From positions 1 to 43,632 of the forward strand of contig QANT01001241.1 in NCBI GenBank assembly GCA_003254885.1: a stretch of DNA of 43,632 bases, read 5' to 3'. Shown piece by piece: positions 23,148 through 35,317 of this stretch. The notes beneath the pieces were generated by a model that was given only the letters and a program-made list of their open reading frames with translations, did no database searches and had not been told where the DNA came from. The stretch is from Purshia tridentata. Taxonomy: Eukaryota; Streptophyta; Magnoliopsida; Rosales; Rosaceae. Position 1 is the stretch's first letter. Every line of letters starts with the position of its first letter. The translations under genes were made by a program, and so were the position numbers.

Positions 23148-23153
23148 TCTTGT
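23148..23153. other. Head-to-head inversion junction of the satellite arrays
   Basis: Up to GTTTTCGATCATTCT (ending 23150) the sequence is a type D monomer in left orientation. From TGTCATTTTAGTGCAC (starting 23151) it is an inverted monomer of the GAGTCAAATTTGGG type, which exists only in the right array. No spacer separates them. The break lies in the dyad region of both monomers. Confidence 0.9.
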
Positions 23154-23479
23154 CATTTTAGTGCACACTGAGTCAAATTTGGGTTAACATTGCACCAATA
23201 CGTGCTCGGTTGGCAAGAAAGACATGGGAATCACTTTCTCTTGTTTGGATTAGCGTTCTAGACCTCAAGAAGTGCGCTTCGTGTTCAGAAGGAACTACAA
23301 CGTCATTTTAGTGCATTGTTGAGTGTGCATTTGTGCATGTTTTTATATGCTAACTCCTTAACCTAGAGCGCTAGAACTTGGCGTTTTGTGTGTTTTTGCT
23401 TTGTTTCTGTCTTTTGTAGGTCAAATGAAGCAATTACGAAGAAAGAAGCCAATAGAACCGAAAGTGGACAATTCCTAAT

Positions 23480-23765
23480 CAAACTAGGAAAACTAAAGAA
23501 ATCCTGGTGGAACTAGGAAAGCTGAAATCCTATTCAAACAAGGAATCCTAGCCAAACCAGGAAAACCATCAGTGTCCAGGGCCAGAAATGAGAAATCCTA
23601 GTGGGACTAGGAAAGGTAAATCCTAGTGGGACTAGGAAAGGTAAATCCTAGTGGGACTAGGAAAGGTAAACCCTAATTGGACTGAAAAGGGAAATCCTAA
23701 TTGGACTAGGAAAACCTATTCCTAGTTGGACTAGGAAAACCTAACCCTAGTTGGACAAAGTTTCC
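23480..23765 (+). repeat. LTR minisatellite with CCTAGT-GGG-ACTAGG hairpins
   Basis: A 25-bp unit, AAATCCTAGTGGGACTAGG plus AAAGGT, is repeated three times almost exactly from 23593 to about 23668, with degenerate copies on both sides. Each unit holds a 6-bp perfect inverted repeat with a 3-nt loop. It lies about 270-550 bp upstream of the TATA box. Confidence 0.9.
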
Positions 23766-24034
23766 TAGTGGACCATGGAATGTTGGGCCAAGGTCAAATG
23801 GGTTCCAAAAGCTTCAATGGGCTCCAGTCAACATCACATGAAGGATTGGGCCTAAGGTAGCATGCGCATGGACCATGGGAAAGCCCACCAGCAAGCAAGG
23901 GGGAGGTGCAAGAGGCATGGGCTTAAGTGATGCCCATGCCACAAGCCCATGTGGAGGAAACCCTAGCTCTACTTTCCTAATTTTACCACAAGTCCTAGTC
24001 CTTGGAGGCCAAGGAATCAGCACCTCCTCATCCC

Positions 24035-24042
24035 TATATAAA
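24035..24042 (+). promoter_or_regulatory. TATA box of the solo LTR
   Basis: CCCTATATAAAGGCC; same context as the TATA box of the other LTR at 245-252. A GAGA-rich stretch about 100 bp downstream (24135-24150) lies in the presumed transcribed leader. A solo LTR with an intact TATA box could still start transcription into the right satellite array. Confidence 0.7.
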
Positions 24043-24908
24043 GGCCTCCTCTCCTCACTGTTTCACATCAAGCTTTTCACATCTTTTCAAGCAAAATCTG
24101 CTCTCACATTCAGAAAGTCAGAATTTTATATTTTTAGAGAGAAAGAGAGAGTGTGTGCCGCAAGCAACCCAAGCCAAGAAGAGGAGTGGTGCCGTGCAGC
24201 CCTAGATGATCAAGAGGAGGCTGTGACAGCCTTGCTGCCCCAGCCCTGCCGTGAGCATCAAGGAGGACCCCCCTGCTGCCCTAGCCTTGCCGCAAGCTCC
24301 CTAGCCCTTTCCGTGACTTCCTTGTGGTTTCCTTCTTCCTTTTTCATGCTCTTTGCATTGTTTTATTATTTTTAAGTGTTAATTAAGACCTTGAACATGG
24401 ATTGGCAGTTTGTTTATTCAATTAAATATTTTATTTACATTTTCATGTCTTAGTTACTTTTATGCATTGTTAAGTTAAAGATGAAGCCTCTATTTATGTT
24501 CAATGTTTGAAGTATGATTTCTGGAATTAATGATGATGGTACTTACATAAAATCCTATTACCTAATTTAAAAGGCACTAGTTGTAGAGTCTTTAGGACTG
24601 GCCACCTTAAGGATAAAGCATCTAGTGAAGTTATAAAATTGAACAAGCTCGGAAGGAAAGGGGGTCTGCGTGTTTGACATCTTCATAGAACTTAATGACT
24701 CTTGCATGAGTGATTGCCCTAGTTTATCTAGGAACATGCACGTTAACTTGCTAGGGTAGGCCCGATAAGCTCTTAGTACATGCATAAGGGAAATAGCCAA
24801 AGCCTCTGGTAGTCAAACTTTATGTTCGTAGTCATTTGAAATTGCATGTTTATCATATTAGTTGATCATTGATAGTTTGGTGGATTCTGATGCTTAACAA
24901 TGCCATGG

Positions 24909-24930
24909 AAGTGTGTGTGTGTGTGTGTGT
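24909..24930 (+). repeat. GT microsatellite in the solo LTR
   Basis: About ten uninterrupted GT units, followed by a shorter GT run at 24974-24985. At the matching place the other LTR has only ACACAC remnants (8284-8293), so this is a fast-changing site. Confidence 0.85.
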
Positions 24931-25693
24931 TAGAGTGTGTATGTGAGTTTTGACCTAATCTAAACCCCTATGCCGTGTGTGTGTGTTGCGAATAAGCTGA
25001 ATTGGTTTCATGTTATTTTCTTATTCCCTGTGGGATCAACCTCGTTATTTGCATGCTTTGCTACGCCACGATTCGTGCACTTGTGAGTAAACTTAGAATT
25101 GGGTATTTATATGGTTCTAAGAAAACACATCAACATGCATTCTAAGTCTAGTTCATCCAATTGCACCCAAAAGTGCCCGGTTGGCAAGAAACACATGGGG
25201 AAGCAGTTTCTCACGTCTCGATTAGCGTTCTAGACCTAAGGGACAACTTTAAGTGTTAAGAATGCACGAAAGCGACATTTAGGTGCACGCTGAGTGCAAT
25301 TTGGTTGACGTTGCAACAAAACATGCCTGGTTGGCAAGAAAGACAAAGGGAAGCACTTTCTCACGCTTGGATTAGTGTTCTAGGCCTAAAGAAGCACATT
25401 TCGTGTGAGGATAGAACAAAACTCTCTTTTCATGCTTACTCAGTCTAACCTCATCCAAATTGCACCAAAACATGCTTGGTTGGCAAGAAAGAGATAAGGA
25501 ACCACTTTCTAATGTCTCGATTAGCGTGCCAGCCCTAAAGAACCACTTTAGGTGTTAAGAATGAACCAAAGCGTCATTTCTGTGCACACTCAGTACAGTT
25601 TGGCCAAAGTTGCACCAAAACATTATCGGTTGGCAAGAAACACATGGGGAAGCGCTTTCTCATGCTTGGATTAGCATTTTAGCCCTAACAAAG

Positions 25694-25861
25694 TGTGCAC
25701 TGAAATGACGTTTTCGTGTGCTCGTTACACCTAAAGTGCTTCTTTAGGGTTAGCACACTAATCGATATATGGGAAAGTGCTTCCTCATGTCTTTCTTGCC
25801 AAGCAAGAACTTTTTGGTGCAATTTGGGCGAATTTGGACTGAGTATGCACCGAAATCATGT
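25694..25861 (+). repeat. Single inverted monomer inside the right array, flanked by 9-bp duplication
   Basis: In this 168-bp segment the orientation returns to that of the left array (GTGCACTGAAATGACGTTTT, then AGTGCTTCCTCATGTC, then TTTTGGTGCAA). It is flanked by CTAACAAAG at 25685-25693 and 25862-25870, once expected in the interrupted monomer. The segment resembles the left G type. Confidence 0.85.
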
Positions 25862-28800
25862 CTAACAAAGCACATTCCATGCTTAGAAGGAGCAGAAATG
25901 TCATTTCGGCGCATACTCAATCCAATTTCGTCCAATTTTCCACCGAAACGTGCCCGGTTTGCAACAAATTAAATATGGAGAAGCACTTTCTAGCGCTTGG
26001 ATTAGCGTTCTAAACCTCAAGAAGTACACTCGGAACTACAACGTCATTTCGGTGCATTCTAAGTCCAGTTCATCCAATTGCACCCAAAAGTTCCCGGTTG
26101 GCAAGAAACACATGGGGAAGCAGTTTCTCATGTCTCGATTAGCGTTCTAGACCTACGGGACAACGTTAAGTGTTAAGAATGCATGAAAGCATCATTTTGG
26201 TGAACGCTGAGTGCAATTTGGTTGACGTTACACCAAAACGTGCCCGGTTGGCAAGAAAGACATAAGAAAGCACTTTCTCACGCTTAGATTACCGTTTTTG
26301 GCGTAGAGAAGCACCTTAGCGTGCTAGCCCTAAGGAACCACTTTAGGTGTTAAGAATGAACCAACACGTCATTTTGGTGCACACTCAGTACAGTTTGGCC
26401 AAAGTTGCACCAAAAAGTTATCGGTTGGTAAGAAAGACATGGGGAAGCACTTTCTCATGCTTGGATTAGCATTCTAGCCGTAAAAAAGCACATTCCGTGT
26501 TTAGAAGGAGCGGAAACGTCATTTTGGTGCATACTCAGTCCAATTTCGTCCAATCGTCCACCGAAACATGCCCGGTGCACACTGAGTCTGATTTGATTAA
26601 AGTTACACCAAAACGTTCCCGATCGGTGTGAGACACATTGTGAAGCACTTTCTCATGTCTCGATTAGCGTGCTAGCCCTAACAAAGCACATTCCGTATTT
26701 AGAAGGAGCAAAAACGTCATTTCGGCGCATACTCAGTCTAATTTCGTGCAATCTTCTAACAAAACGTGTCGGGTTGGCAAGAAATTAGATATAGGGAAGC
26801 ACTTTCTCGTGCTTGGATTAGCGTTCCAGCCCTCAAGAAGCACGTTTTTGTTACGAATGAACGAAAACATCATTTCGGGGCATACTCAATCTAATTTCGT
26901 TTAACTTGCATCAAAACGTGCCCGGTTTGCAATAAGGACATTAGGAAGCACCTTGTCCTGTTTGGATTGGCGTTCTAACCCGAATGAACCACTTTAGGTG
27001 TTAAGAATGCGTGAAACGTCATTTCGGTGCACACTGTGAACAATTTGGTTAAAGTTACACCAAATCGTGCTCAGTTGGCAAGAAGCACGTTCTCATGCTT
27101 GGATTAGCATTCTAGACCTGAAAAAGCACATTTTGTCTTATGAAAGAACTAAAATATCATTTTGGTGCATGCTCAGTCTACTTTCATGTAAATTGCATCA
27201 AAACGTGCCTGGTTGGCAAGAAAGACATGAGGAAGCACTTTCTCATGTCTCGATTAGCGTGCTAGCCCTAAAGAACCACTTTAGGTGTTAAGAATGCACG
27301 AAAACATCATTTCGGTGCATACTAAGTCCAAATTCACCCAAATTGCACCAAAACGTTCTTGCTTGGCAAGAAAGACATGAGGAAGCACTTTTCCATGTCT
27401 CGATTAGCGTGCTAACCCTAAAAAAGCACTTTAGGTGTAACGAGCTCACGAAAACGTCATTTCAGTGCACACTGAGTCCGATTTGATTAAAGTTACCCCA
27501 AAATGTTCCCGATCAGCATGAGACACATTGGGAAGCACTTGCTCATCTCTCGATTAGCGTTCTAGCCGTAAAGAACCACTTTAGGTGCTAAGAATGCACG
27601 AATACGTCATTTTAGTGCACACTGAGTTAAATATGGGTTAACGTTGCTCCAAAACATGCTCGGTTGGCAAGAAAGACATGGGGAAGCGCTTTCTCATGCT
27701 TGGATTAGCATTCTAGACCTAACAAAGCACATTCCGTGTTTAGAAGGAGCGGAAACTTCATTTCGGTGCGTACTCAGTCCAATTTCGTCCAATCTTTCAC
27801 CGAAATGTGCCCGGTTGGCAAGAAATTAGATATGGAGAAGAACTTTCTCTTGCTGGGATTAGCGTTCTAGCCCTCAAGAAGCACCATTTTTGTTACGAAT
27901 GCAGGAAATCATTATTTCGGTGCATACTCAATCTAATTTCGTTTAACTTGCATCAAAACATGCCCGGTTTGCAATAAGGACATTAGGAAGCACCTTGTCT
28001 TGTTTGGATTGGCGTTCTAACCCGAATGAACCACTTTAGGTGTTAAGAATGCGTGAAACGTCATTTCGGTGCACACTGTGAACAAATTGGTTAAAGTTGC
28101 ACCAAATCGTGCTCGGTTGGCAAGAAGCACGTTCTCATGCTTGGATTAGCATTCTAGACCTCAAGAAGCACATTTCGTCTTATGAAAGAACTAAAATATC
28201 ATTTTGGTGCATGCTTAGTCTACTTTCATGTAAATTGCATCAAAACGTGCCCCGGTTGGTAAGAAAGACATGAGGAAGCACTTTCTCATGTCTCGATTAG
28301 CGTGCTAGCCCTAAAGAACCACTTTAGGTGTTAAGAATGCACGAAAAAATCATTTCAGTGCATACTCAGTCCAAATTCACCCAAATTGCACCAAAACGTT
28401 CTTGCTTGGCAAGAAAGACATGAGGAAGCACTTTTTTATGTCTTGATTAGCGTGCTAACCCTAAAAAAGCACTTTAGGTGTAATGAGCTCACGAAAACAT
28501 CAGTTCGGTGCACACTGAGTCCGATTTGATTAAAGTTACACCAAAACGTTCCCCATCAGCGTGAGACACATTGGGAAGCACTTTCTCATGTCCCGATTAG
28601 CGTGTTAGCCGTAAAGAACCACTTTAGGTGCTAAGAATGCATGAATACGTCATTTCAGTGCACACTGAGTTAAATTTGGGTGAATGTTGCTCCAAAACGT
28701 GCTCAGTTGGCAAAAAAGACATGTGGAAACACTTTCTCATGTTTGGATTAGCGTTCTAGCCCTCAAGAAGGGCACTTCATGTTCAGAAGGAACTACAACG

Positions 28801-31800
28801 TCATTTCGGTGCATTCTAACTCTAGTTCATCCGATTGCACCCAAAAGTGCCCGATTGGCAAGAAACAAATGGGGAAGCAGTTTCTCGTGTCTGGATTAGC
28901 GTTCTAGACCTAAGGAACCACTTGAAGTGTTAAGAATGCACGAAATCATCATTTGGGTGCACGCTGAGTGAAATTTGGTTGACGTTGCACCAAAACGTGC
29001 CCGGTTGGCCAGAAAGACATAGAGATGCACTTTCTCGCGCTTGGATTAGCGTTCTAGGCCTAAAGAAGCACATTTCGTGTGAGGATAGAACAAAAATGTC
29101 TTTTCGTGCATACTCAGCCTAACCTCGTCCAAATTGCACCAAATGTGCCCAGTTGGCAAGAAAGAGATAGGGAAGCACCTTCACTTTTTTAGATTCGCGT
29201 TTTAACCCGAGTGAACTATTTTAGGTGTTAAAAATGCCTGAAACGTCATATTGGTGCACACTGTGAACAATTCGGTAAAACTTGCACCAAATCGTCGTCG
29301 GTTGGCAAGAAGCACATTCTCATGCTTGGATTAGCATTCTAGACCTCAAGAAGCACATTTCGTGTTAAGAAAGAACTAAAACATCATTTCGGTCCACACT
29401 TAGTCTACTTTCGTGTAAATTGCATCAAAACGTGCCCGACTTGCAAGAAACACATTTGGAAGCACTTTCTCATGTCTCGATTAGTGTGTTAGCTCTAAAG
29501 AACAACTTTAGGTGTTACCAATGCACGAAAACATCATTTCGTTGCATATTCAGTCCAAATTCACTCAAATTGCACCAAAACGTTCTTGCTTGGCAAGAAA
29601 GACATGAGGAAGCCCTTTCTCATGTCTCGGCTAGCGTGCTAACCCCAAAGAAGCACTTTAGGTGTAACGAGTGCACGCAAACGGTCATTTCGGTGCACAC
29701 TGCATTCGATTTGATTAAAGTTACACCAAAACGTTCCCGACCGGCTAGAGAGACACTGAGAAGCGCTTTGTCACGTCTCGATTAGCGTTCCAGCTGTAAA
29801 GAACCACTTTAGGTGCAGAGAACACACGACTAAGTCATTTCTGTGCAAACTAAGTCAAATTTGGGTTAACATTGCACCAAAACGTTCTCGGTTGGCAAAA
29901 AAGACATGGCAAAGCACTTTCTCTTGTTTGGATTAGTGTGGTAGCCCTCAAGAAGTTCATTTTGTGTTCAGAAGGAACTACAATGTCATTTCGGTGCATT
30001 CTAAGTCCAATTCGTCCGATTGCACCCAAAACTGCCCGATTGGCAAGAAACACATGGGGAAGCAGTTTCTCGTGAGCAGAGAATGCACGAATATGTCATT
30101 TTAGTGCCAACTGAGTCAAATTTGGGTTAACGTTGCACCAAAACGTGCTCGGTGGGCAAGAAAGACATGGGGAAGCACTTTCTCTTGGTTGGATTAGCGT
30201 TTTAGCCCTCAAGAAGTGCATTTCGTGTTCAGAAGGAACTACAACGTCATTTCGGTGCATTCTAAGTGCAGTTCATCCGATTGCACTGAAAAGTGCCCAG
30301 TTGGCAAGAAACACATGGGGAAGCAGTTTCTCGTGTCTCGATTAGCGTTCTAGGCCTGGGGAACAACTTTAAGCGTTAAAAATGCACGAAAACGTCATTT
30401 GGGTGCACGGTGAGTGCAATTTGGTTGACAATGCACCAAAACGTGCTCGGTTGGCAAGAAAGACATAGGGGAGCACTTTCTCATGGTTGGATTAGCGTTC
30501 TAGGCCTAAAGAAGCACATTTCGTGTGAGGATAGAACAAAAATGTCTTTTCATGCATAGTCAGTCTAACCTCGTCCAAATTGTACCAAAACGTGCCCGGT
30601 TGGCACGAAAGAGATGAGGAAGCACGTTCTAATGTCTCGATTAGCGTGTTAGCCCTAAAGAACCACTTTAGGTGTTAAGAATGAAAGAAAATGTCATTTC
30701 GGTGCACACTCAGCACAGTTTGGCTAAAGTTGCATCAAAAAGTTATCGGCTGGCAAGAATGACATGGGGAAGTGCTTTCTCATGCTTGGATTAGCACTTT
30801 AGCCCTAAAGAAGCACATTCCGTCTTTACAAGGAGCGGAAACGTCATTTCGGAGCATACTTAGTCCAATTTCGTCCAATTTTCCAACAAAACGTACCCGG
30901 TCGGCAAGAAATTAGATATGGGGAAGCACTTTCTCGTGCTTGAATTAGCGTTCTAGCCCTCAAGAAGCACCTTTTTTATTACGAACGCACGAAAACATCA
31001 TCTCGGTGCATACTCAATCTAATTTCGTTTCAATTACATAAAAATGTGCACGGTTGGCAATAAAGACATTAGGAAGCACCTTCGTTTGTTTAGATTGGCG
31101 TTCTAACTCGAGTGCACCATTTTAGGTGTTAAGAATGCATGAAACGTCATTTCGGTGCACATTGTGAACAATTTGGTTAAGGCAAGAAGCACGTTCTCAT
31201 GCTTGGATTAGCATTCTAGACCTCAATAAGCACATTTCGTGTTAAGAAAGAACTAAAACATCATTTCGGTGCATACTCAGTGTACTCATTTCAGTGCATA
31301 TTCAGTTCAAATTCGCCCAAATTGCACCAAAACGTTCTTGCTTGGCAAAAAAGACATGAGGAAGCACTTTCTCATGTCTCGATTAGCGTGCTTTAACCCC
31401 AAAGAAGCACTTTAGGTGTAACGAGTGCACGAAAACGGTAACTTCGGTGCACAATGAGTCCCATTTGATTAAAGTTACACCAAACATTCTCAACCGGTGA
31501 GAGAGACATTGGGAAGCGCTTTCTCATGTCTCGATTAGCGTTCTATCCGTAAAGAACCACTTTAGGTGCAGAGAATGCACGAATAAGCCATTTCAGTGCC
31601 AACTGAGTCAAATTTAGGTTAACATGGCACCAAAACGTGCTCGGTTGGCAAGAAAGACATGGGGAAGCACTTTCTCTTGTTTGGATTAGCGTGTTGGCCC
31701 TCAAGAAGTGCATTTCGTGTTCAGAAGGAACTACAACGTCATTTCGGTGCATTCTAAGTCCTGTTCATCCGATTGCACCCAAAAGTGTCCGGTTGGCAAG

Positions 31801-32460
31801 AAACACATGAGGAAGCAGTTTTTTCGTGTCTCGATTAGGGTTCTAGGCCTGAGGAACAACTTTAAGTGTTAAGAATGCACGAAAACGTGATTTAGGTGCA
31901 CGGTGAGTGCAATTTGGTTGACGTTGCACCAAAATGTGCCCGGTTGGCAAGAAAGACATAGGGGAGCACTTTCTTATGGTTAGATTAGCGTTCTAGGCCT
32001 AAAGAAGCACATTTCTTGTGAGGATTGAACAAAAATGTCTTTTCATGCATACTCAGTATAACCTCGTCCAAATTGCACCAAAACGTGCCCGGTTAGCAAG
32101 AAAGAGATGAGGAAGCACTTTCTAATGTCTCGATTAGCTTGCTAGCCCTAAAGAACCACTTTAGGTGTTAAGAATGAACGAAAACGTCATTTCAGTGCAC
32201 ACTAAGTACAGTTTGGCTAAAGTTGCACCAAAAAGTTATCGGTTGACAAGAATGACATGGGTAACTGCTTTCTCATGCTTGGATTAGCACTCTTGCCCAA
32301 AAGAAGCACATTCCGTGGTTAGAAGGAGCGGAAACGTCATTTCGGAGCATACTTAGTCCAATTTCGTACAATTTTCCACCAAAACATGCCTGGTGGGCAA
32401 GAAATTAGATATGGGGAAGCACTTTCTCGTGCTTGGATTAGCGTTCTAGCCCTCAAGAAG

Positions 32461-32528
32461 CACCTTAGGTTAAATGCATCTAGATTGAGTATGCACTGAA
32501 ATGATGTTTTCGTGCGTCGTAACAAAAA
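32461..32528. repeat. Microinversion with an LTR-derived 26-bp insert in the right array
   Basis: Positions 32461-32486 are an exact reverse-complement match of 8751-8776 in the Athila 5' LTR (core GGTTAAATGCATCTAGATT). Then 32484 to about 32528 is a satellite stretch in inverted orientation (GAGTATGCACTGAAATGATG through GTAACAAAAAAG). The rest of this B-type monomer is missing, and the array resumes at ACATTAGGAAGC. Confidence 0.8.
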
Positions 32529-33684
32529 AGACATTAGGAAGCACCTTCGCTTGTTTGGATTGGCGTTCTAACCCGAGTGAACCATTTTAGGCGTTAAGAA
32601 TGCATGAAACGTCATTTTGGTGCACACTGTGAACAATTTGGTTAAAGTTGCACAAAATCATGCTCGGTTGGCAAGAAGTATGTTCTCATGCTTGGATTAG
32701 CATTTGAGACGTCAAGAAGCACATTTCGTGTAAAGATAGAACTAAAACATCATTTTGGTGCATACTTAGTCTACTTTCTTGTAAATTACATCAAAACGTG
32801 CCCAGCTGGCAAAAAAGGCATATGGAAGCACTTTCTCTTCTCTCGATTAGCGTTCCAACCGTAAACAACCACTTTAGGTGCAGAGAATGCATGAATACGT
32901 CATTTCAGTGCCAACTGAGTCAAATTTGGGTTAACATTGCACCAAAACGTGCTGGTTGGCAAGAAAGACATGGGGAAGCATTTTCTCTTATTTGGATTAG
33001 TGTTTTAGCCCTCAAGAAGTGCATTTCGTGTTTAGAAGGAACTACAACGTCATTTCGGTGCATTCTAAGTCTAGTTCATCCGATTGCACCAAAAAGTGCC
33101 CGGTTGGCAAGAAATACATGGGGAAACAGTTTCTCGTGTCACGATTAGCATTAAGAATGCACGAAAACGTCATTTCGGTGCACTGTGAGTGCAATTTGGT
33201 TGACATTGCACCAAAACATGCTTGGTTGGCAACAAAGACATAGGGGAGCACTTTTTCACGGTTGGATTAGCATTCTAGGCCTCAAGAAGCGCATTTCGTG
33301 TGAGGATAAAAGAAAAATGTCTTTTCATGCATAGTCAGTCTAACCTCGTCCAAATTGCACCAAACGTGCCCGGTTGGCAGGAAAGAGATGAGGAAGCACT
33401 TTCTAATGTCTCGATTAGCATGCTAGCCCTAAAGAACCACTTTAGGTGTTAAGAAAGAACGAAAACGTCATTTCGGTGCACACTCAGCACAGTTTAGCTA
33501 AAGTTGCACCAAAAAGTTATCGGTTGGCAAGAATGACATGGGGAAGCGCTTTCTCATGCTTGGATTAGCACTCTAGCACAAATGAAGCACATTCCGTGTT
33601 TAGAAGGAGCGGAAACGTCATTTCAGAGCATACTCAATCCAATTTCGTCCAATTTTCCACCAAAACGTGCCCAGTTGGTAAGAA

Positions 33685-35317
33685 ATTAGATATGCGAAAG
33701 CACTTTCTCGTGCTTGGATTAGCGTTCTAGCCATCAAGCTGCGCCTTTTTTTTTACGAATGCACAAAAACATCATTTCGGTGCATACTCAATCTATTTTC
33801 GTTTAAATTGCATCAAAACGTGCCCCGTTGGCAATAAAGACATTAGGAAGCACCTTCGCTTGTTTGGATTAGCGTTCTAACCCGACTGAACCATTTTAGG
33901 CGTTAAGAATGCATGAAATGTCATTTCAGTGCACATTGTGAACAATTTGGTTAAAGTTGTACCAAATCGTGCTCGGTTGGCAAGAAGCATGTTCTCATGC
34001 TTAGATTAACATTCTAGACCTCAAGAAGCACATTTTGTGTTAAGAAAGAACCAAAATATCATTTCGGCGCATACTTAGTCTACTTTCGTGTAAATTGCAT
34101 TAAAACGTGCTCGGCTGGCAAGATAGACATTTGGAAGCATTTTTCAGGCCTCGATTAGCGCGCTAGCCCTAAAGAACACCTTTAGGTGTTAAGAATGCAC
34201 GAAAACATCATTTCAGTGCATATTCAGTCCAAATTCACCCAAATTGCGTGAAAACGTTCTTGCTTGGCAAGAAAGACATGAGGAAGCACTTTCTCATGTC
34301 TCGATTAGCGTGCTAACTCCAAAGAAACACTTTAGGTGTAACGAGTGCACGGTCATTTGGGTGCACACTGAGTTTGATTTGATTAAAGTCACACCAAAAC
34401 GTTCCCGACTGGCGAGAGAGACATTGGAAAGCGCTTTCTCATGTCTCAATTAGCGTTCTAGCCGTAAAGAAGCACTTTAGGTGCTGAGAATGCACAAATA
34501 CATCATTTCAGTGCCAACTGAGTCAAATTTGGGTTAACATTGCACCAAAACGTGCTCGGTTGGCAAGAAAGACATGGGGAAGCACTTTCTCTTATTTGGA
34601 TTAGCGTTTTAGCCCTCAAGAAGTGCATTTTGTGTTCAGAAGGAACTATGACGTCATTTCGGTGCATTCTAAGGGCAGTTCATTCGATTGCACCCAAAAG
34701 TGCCTGGTTGGCAAGAAACACATGGCGAAGCAGTTTCTTGTGTCTCGATTAGCGTTCTAGACCTAAGGACCAACTTTAAGTGTTAAGAATGCATGAAAAC
34801 GTCATTTGTGAGCATGTTGAGTGCAATTTGGTTGACGAAGCACCAAAACGTGCTTAGTTGGCAAGAAAGACATAGGGGGGCACTTTCTCACACTTGGATT
34901 AGCATTCTAGTCCTAAAGAAGCATATTTCGTGTGAGGATAGAACAAAAATGTCTTTTCGTCCATACTCAGTGTAACCTCGTCCAAATTGCACAAAAACAT
35001 GCCCGGTTGGCAAGAAAGAGATGATGAAGCACTTTCTAATGTCTCGATTAGCGTGCTAGCCGAAAAGAATCACTTTAGGTGTTAAGAATGAACGAAAACG
35101 TCATTTCGGTGCACACTCAATATATTTTGGCTAAAGTTGCACCAAAAAGTTATCGGTTGGCAAGAATGACATAGGGAAGCGCTTTCTCATGCTTGGATTA
35201 GCACTCTAGCCCTAAAGAAGCACATTTCGTGTTTAGAAGGAGCGGAAACATCATTTCGGAGCATACTCAGTCCAATTTCGTCCAATTTTCCACCAAAACG
35301 TGCCTGGTTGCCAAGCA
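33685..35317 (-). repeat. Reference 11-mer HOR unit of the right array
   Basis: Monomer order along the plus strand, with the left-array equivalent in brackets: ATTAGATATG type [C], CAATAAAGACATTAGG type [B], GTGAACAATTTGG type [A], GTCTACTTTCGTG type [H], CAAATTCACCC type [G], GATTTGATTAAAG type [F], then three types with no left equivalent (GAGTCAAATTTGGGTTAAC; TCATTCGATTGCACCC; GAGTGCAATTTGGTTGAC), then AACCTCGTCC type [E] and TTATCGGTTGGC type [D]. The eight shared types keep the same cyclic order as on the left. Confidence 0.85.

Larger units (their letters stand above)
8984..23150 (+). repeat. Left satellite array, ~147-bp monomers in an 8-monomer HOR of ~1177 bp
   Basis: Every ~147 bp the blocks AGAAAGTGCTTCC, CTTGCCAACCG, GTTTTGGTGCAA and CGAAATGACGTTTTCG return. 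Eight monomer types (A-H) recur in fixed order. Type A starts at 8988, 10013, 11190, 12366, 13394, 14583, 15762, 16936, 18114, ~18910, ~20090, 21405 and 22585, giving spacings mostly of 1174-1189 bp. Shorter copies are 8988-10012 (F and G fused), 12366-13393 (type B lost) and 18114-18909 (D joined to the end of F). The 20090 copy is lengthened by inserted plastid DNA. The array ends where orientation flips at 23150. It contains no gene; the 60-130-codon open frames are a by-product of a period divisible by three. Confidence 0.95.
23317..25135 (+). mobile_element. Complete solo LTR of an Athila-like element
   Basis: 1819 bp, starting TGTTGAGTGTGC and ending CACATCAACA (TG...CA), with perfect TGCAT target duplication and no internal element sequence, so it is the product of LTR-LTR recombination. 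It is related to the LTR of the element at 1-8983 but in opposite orientation. Its first half matches the reverse complement of 1-879 and its second half that of 8110-8983, with scattered differences and indels, so it is a relative, not the missing end. It has a U3 minisatellite, a TATA box at 24035 and a GT microsatellite. Open frames inside it (such as 23875-24375) are not coding. Confidence 0.95.
23312..25140. other. 5-bp target site duplication around the solo LTR
   Basis: TGCAT occurs at 23312-23316 directly before the LTR and again at 25136-25140 directly after it. Removing the LTR and one copy restores a normal monomer (ATTTTAGTGCAT followed by TCTAAGTCTAGTTC). This fixes both LTR ends to the base. 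Confidence 0.95.

Noticed and set aside
23875..24375. 166-codon open frame inside the solo LTR
   Set aside because: It spans the TATA box and leader, has no recognisable domain, and lies within a defined LTR.
23317..25135. The solo LTR as the displaced missing half of the 5' LTR at 8110-8983
   Set aside because: It is complete, has its own target duplication, and differs by many substitutions and indels from both partial LTRs.
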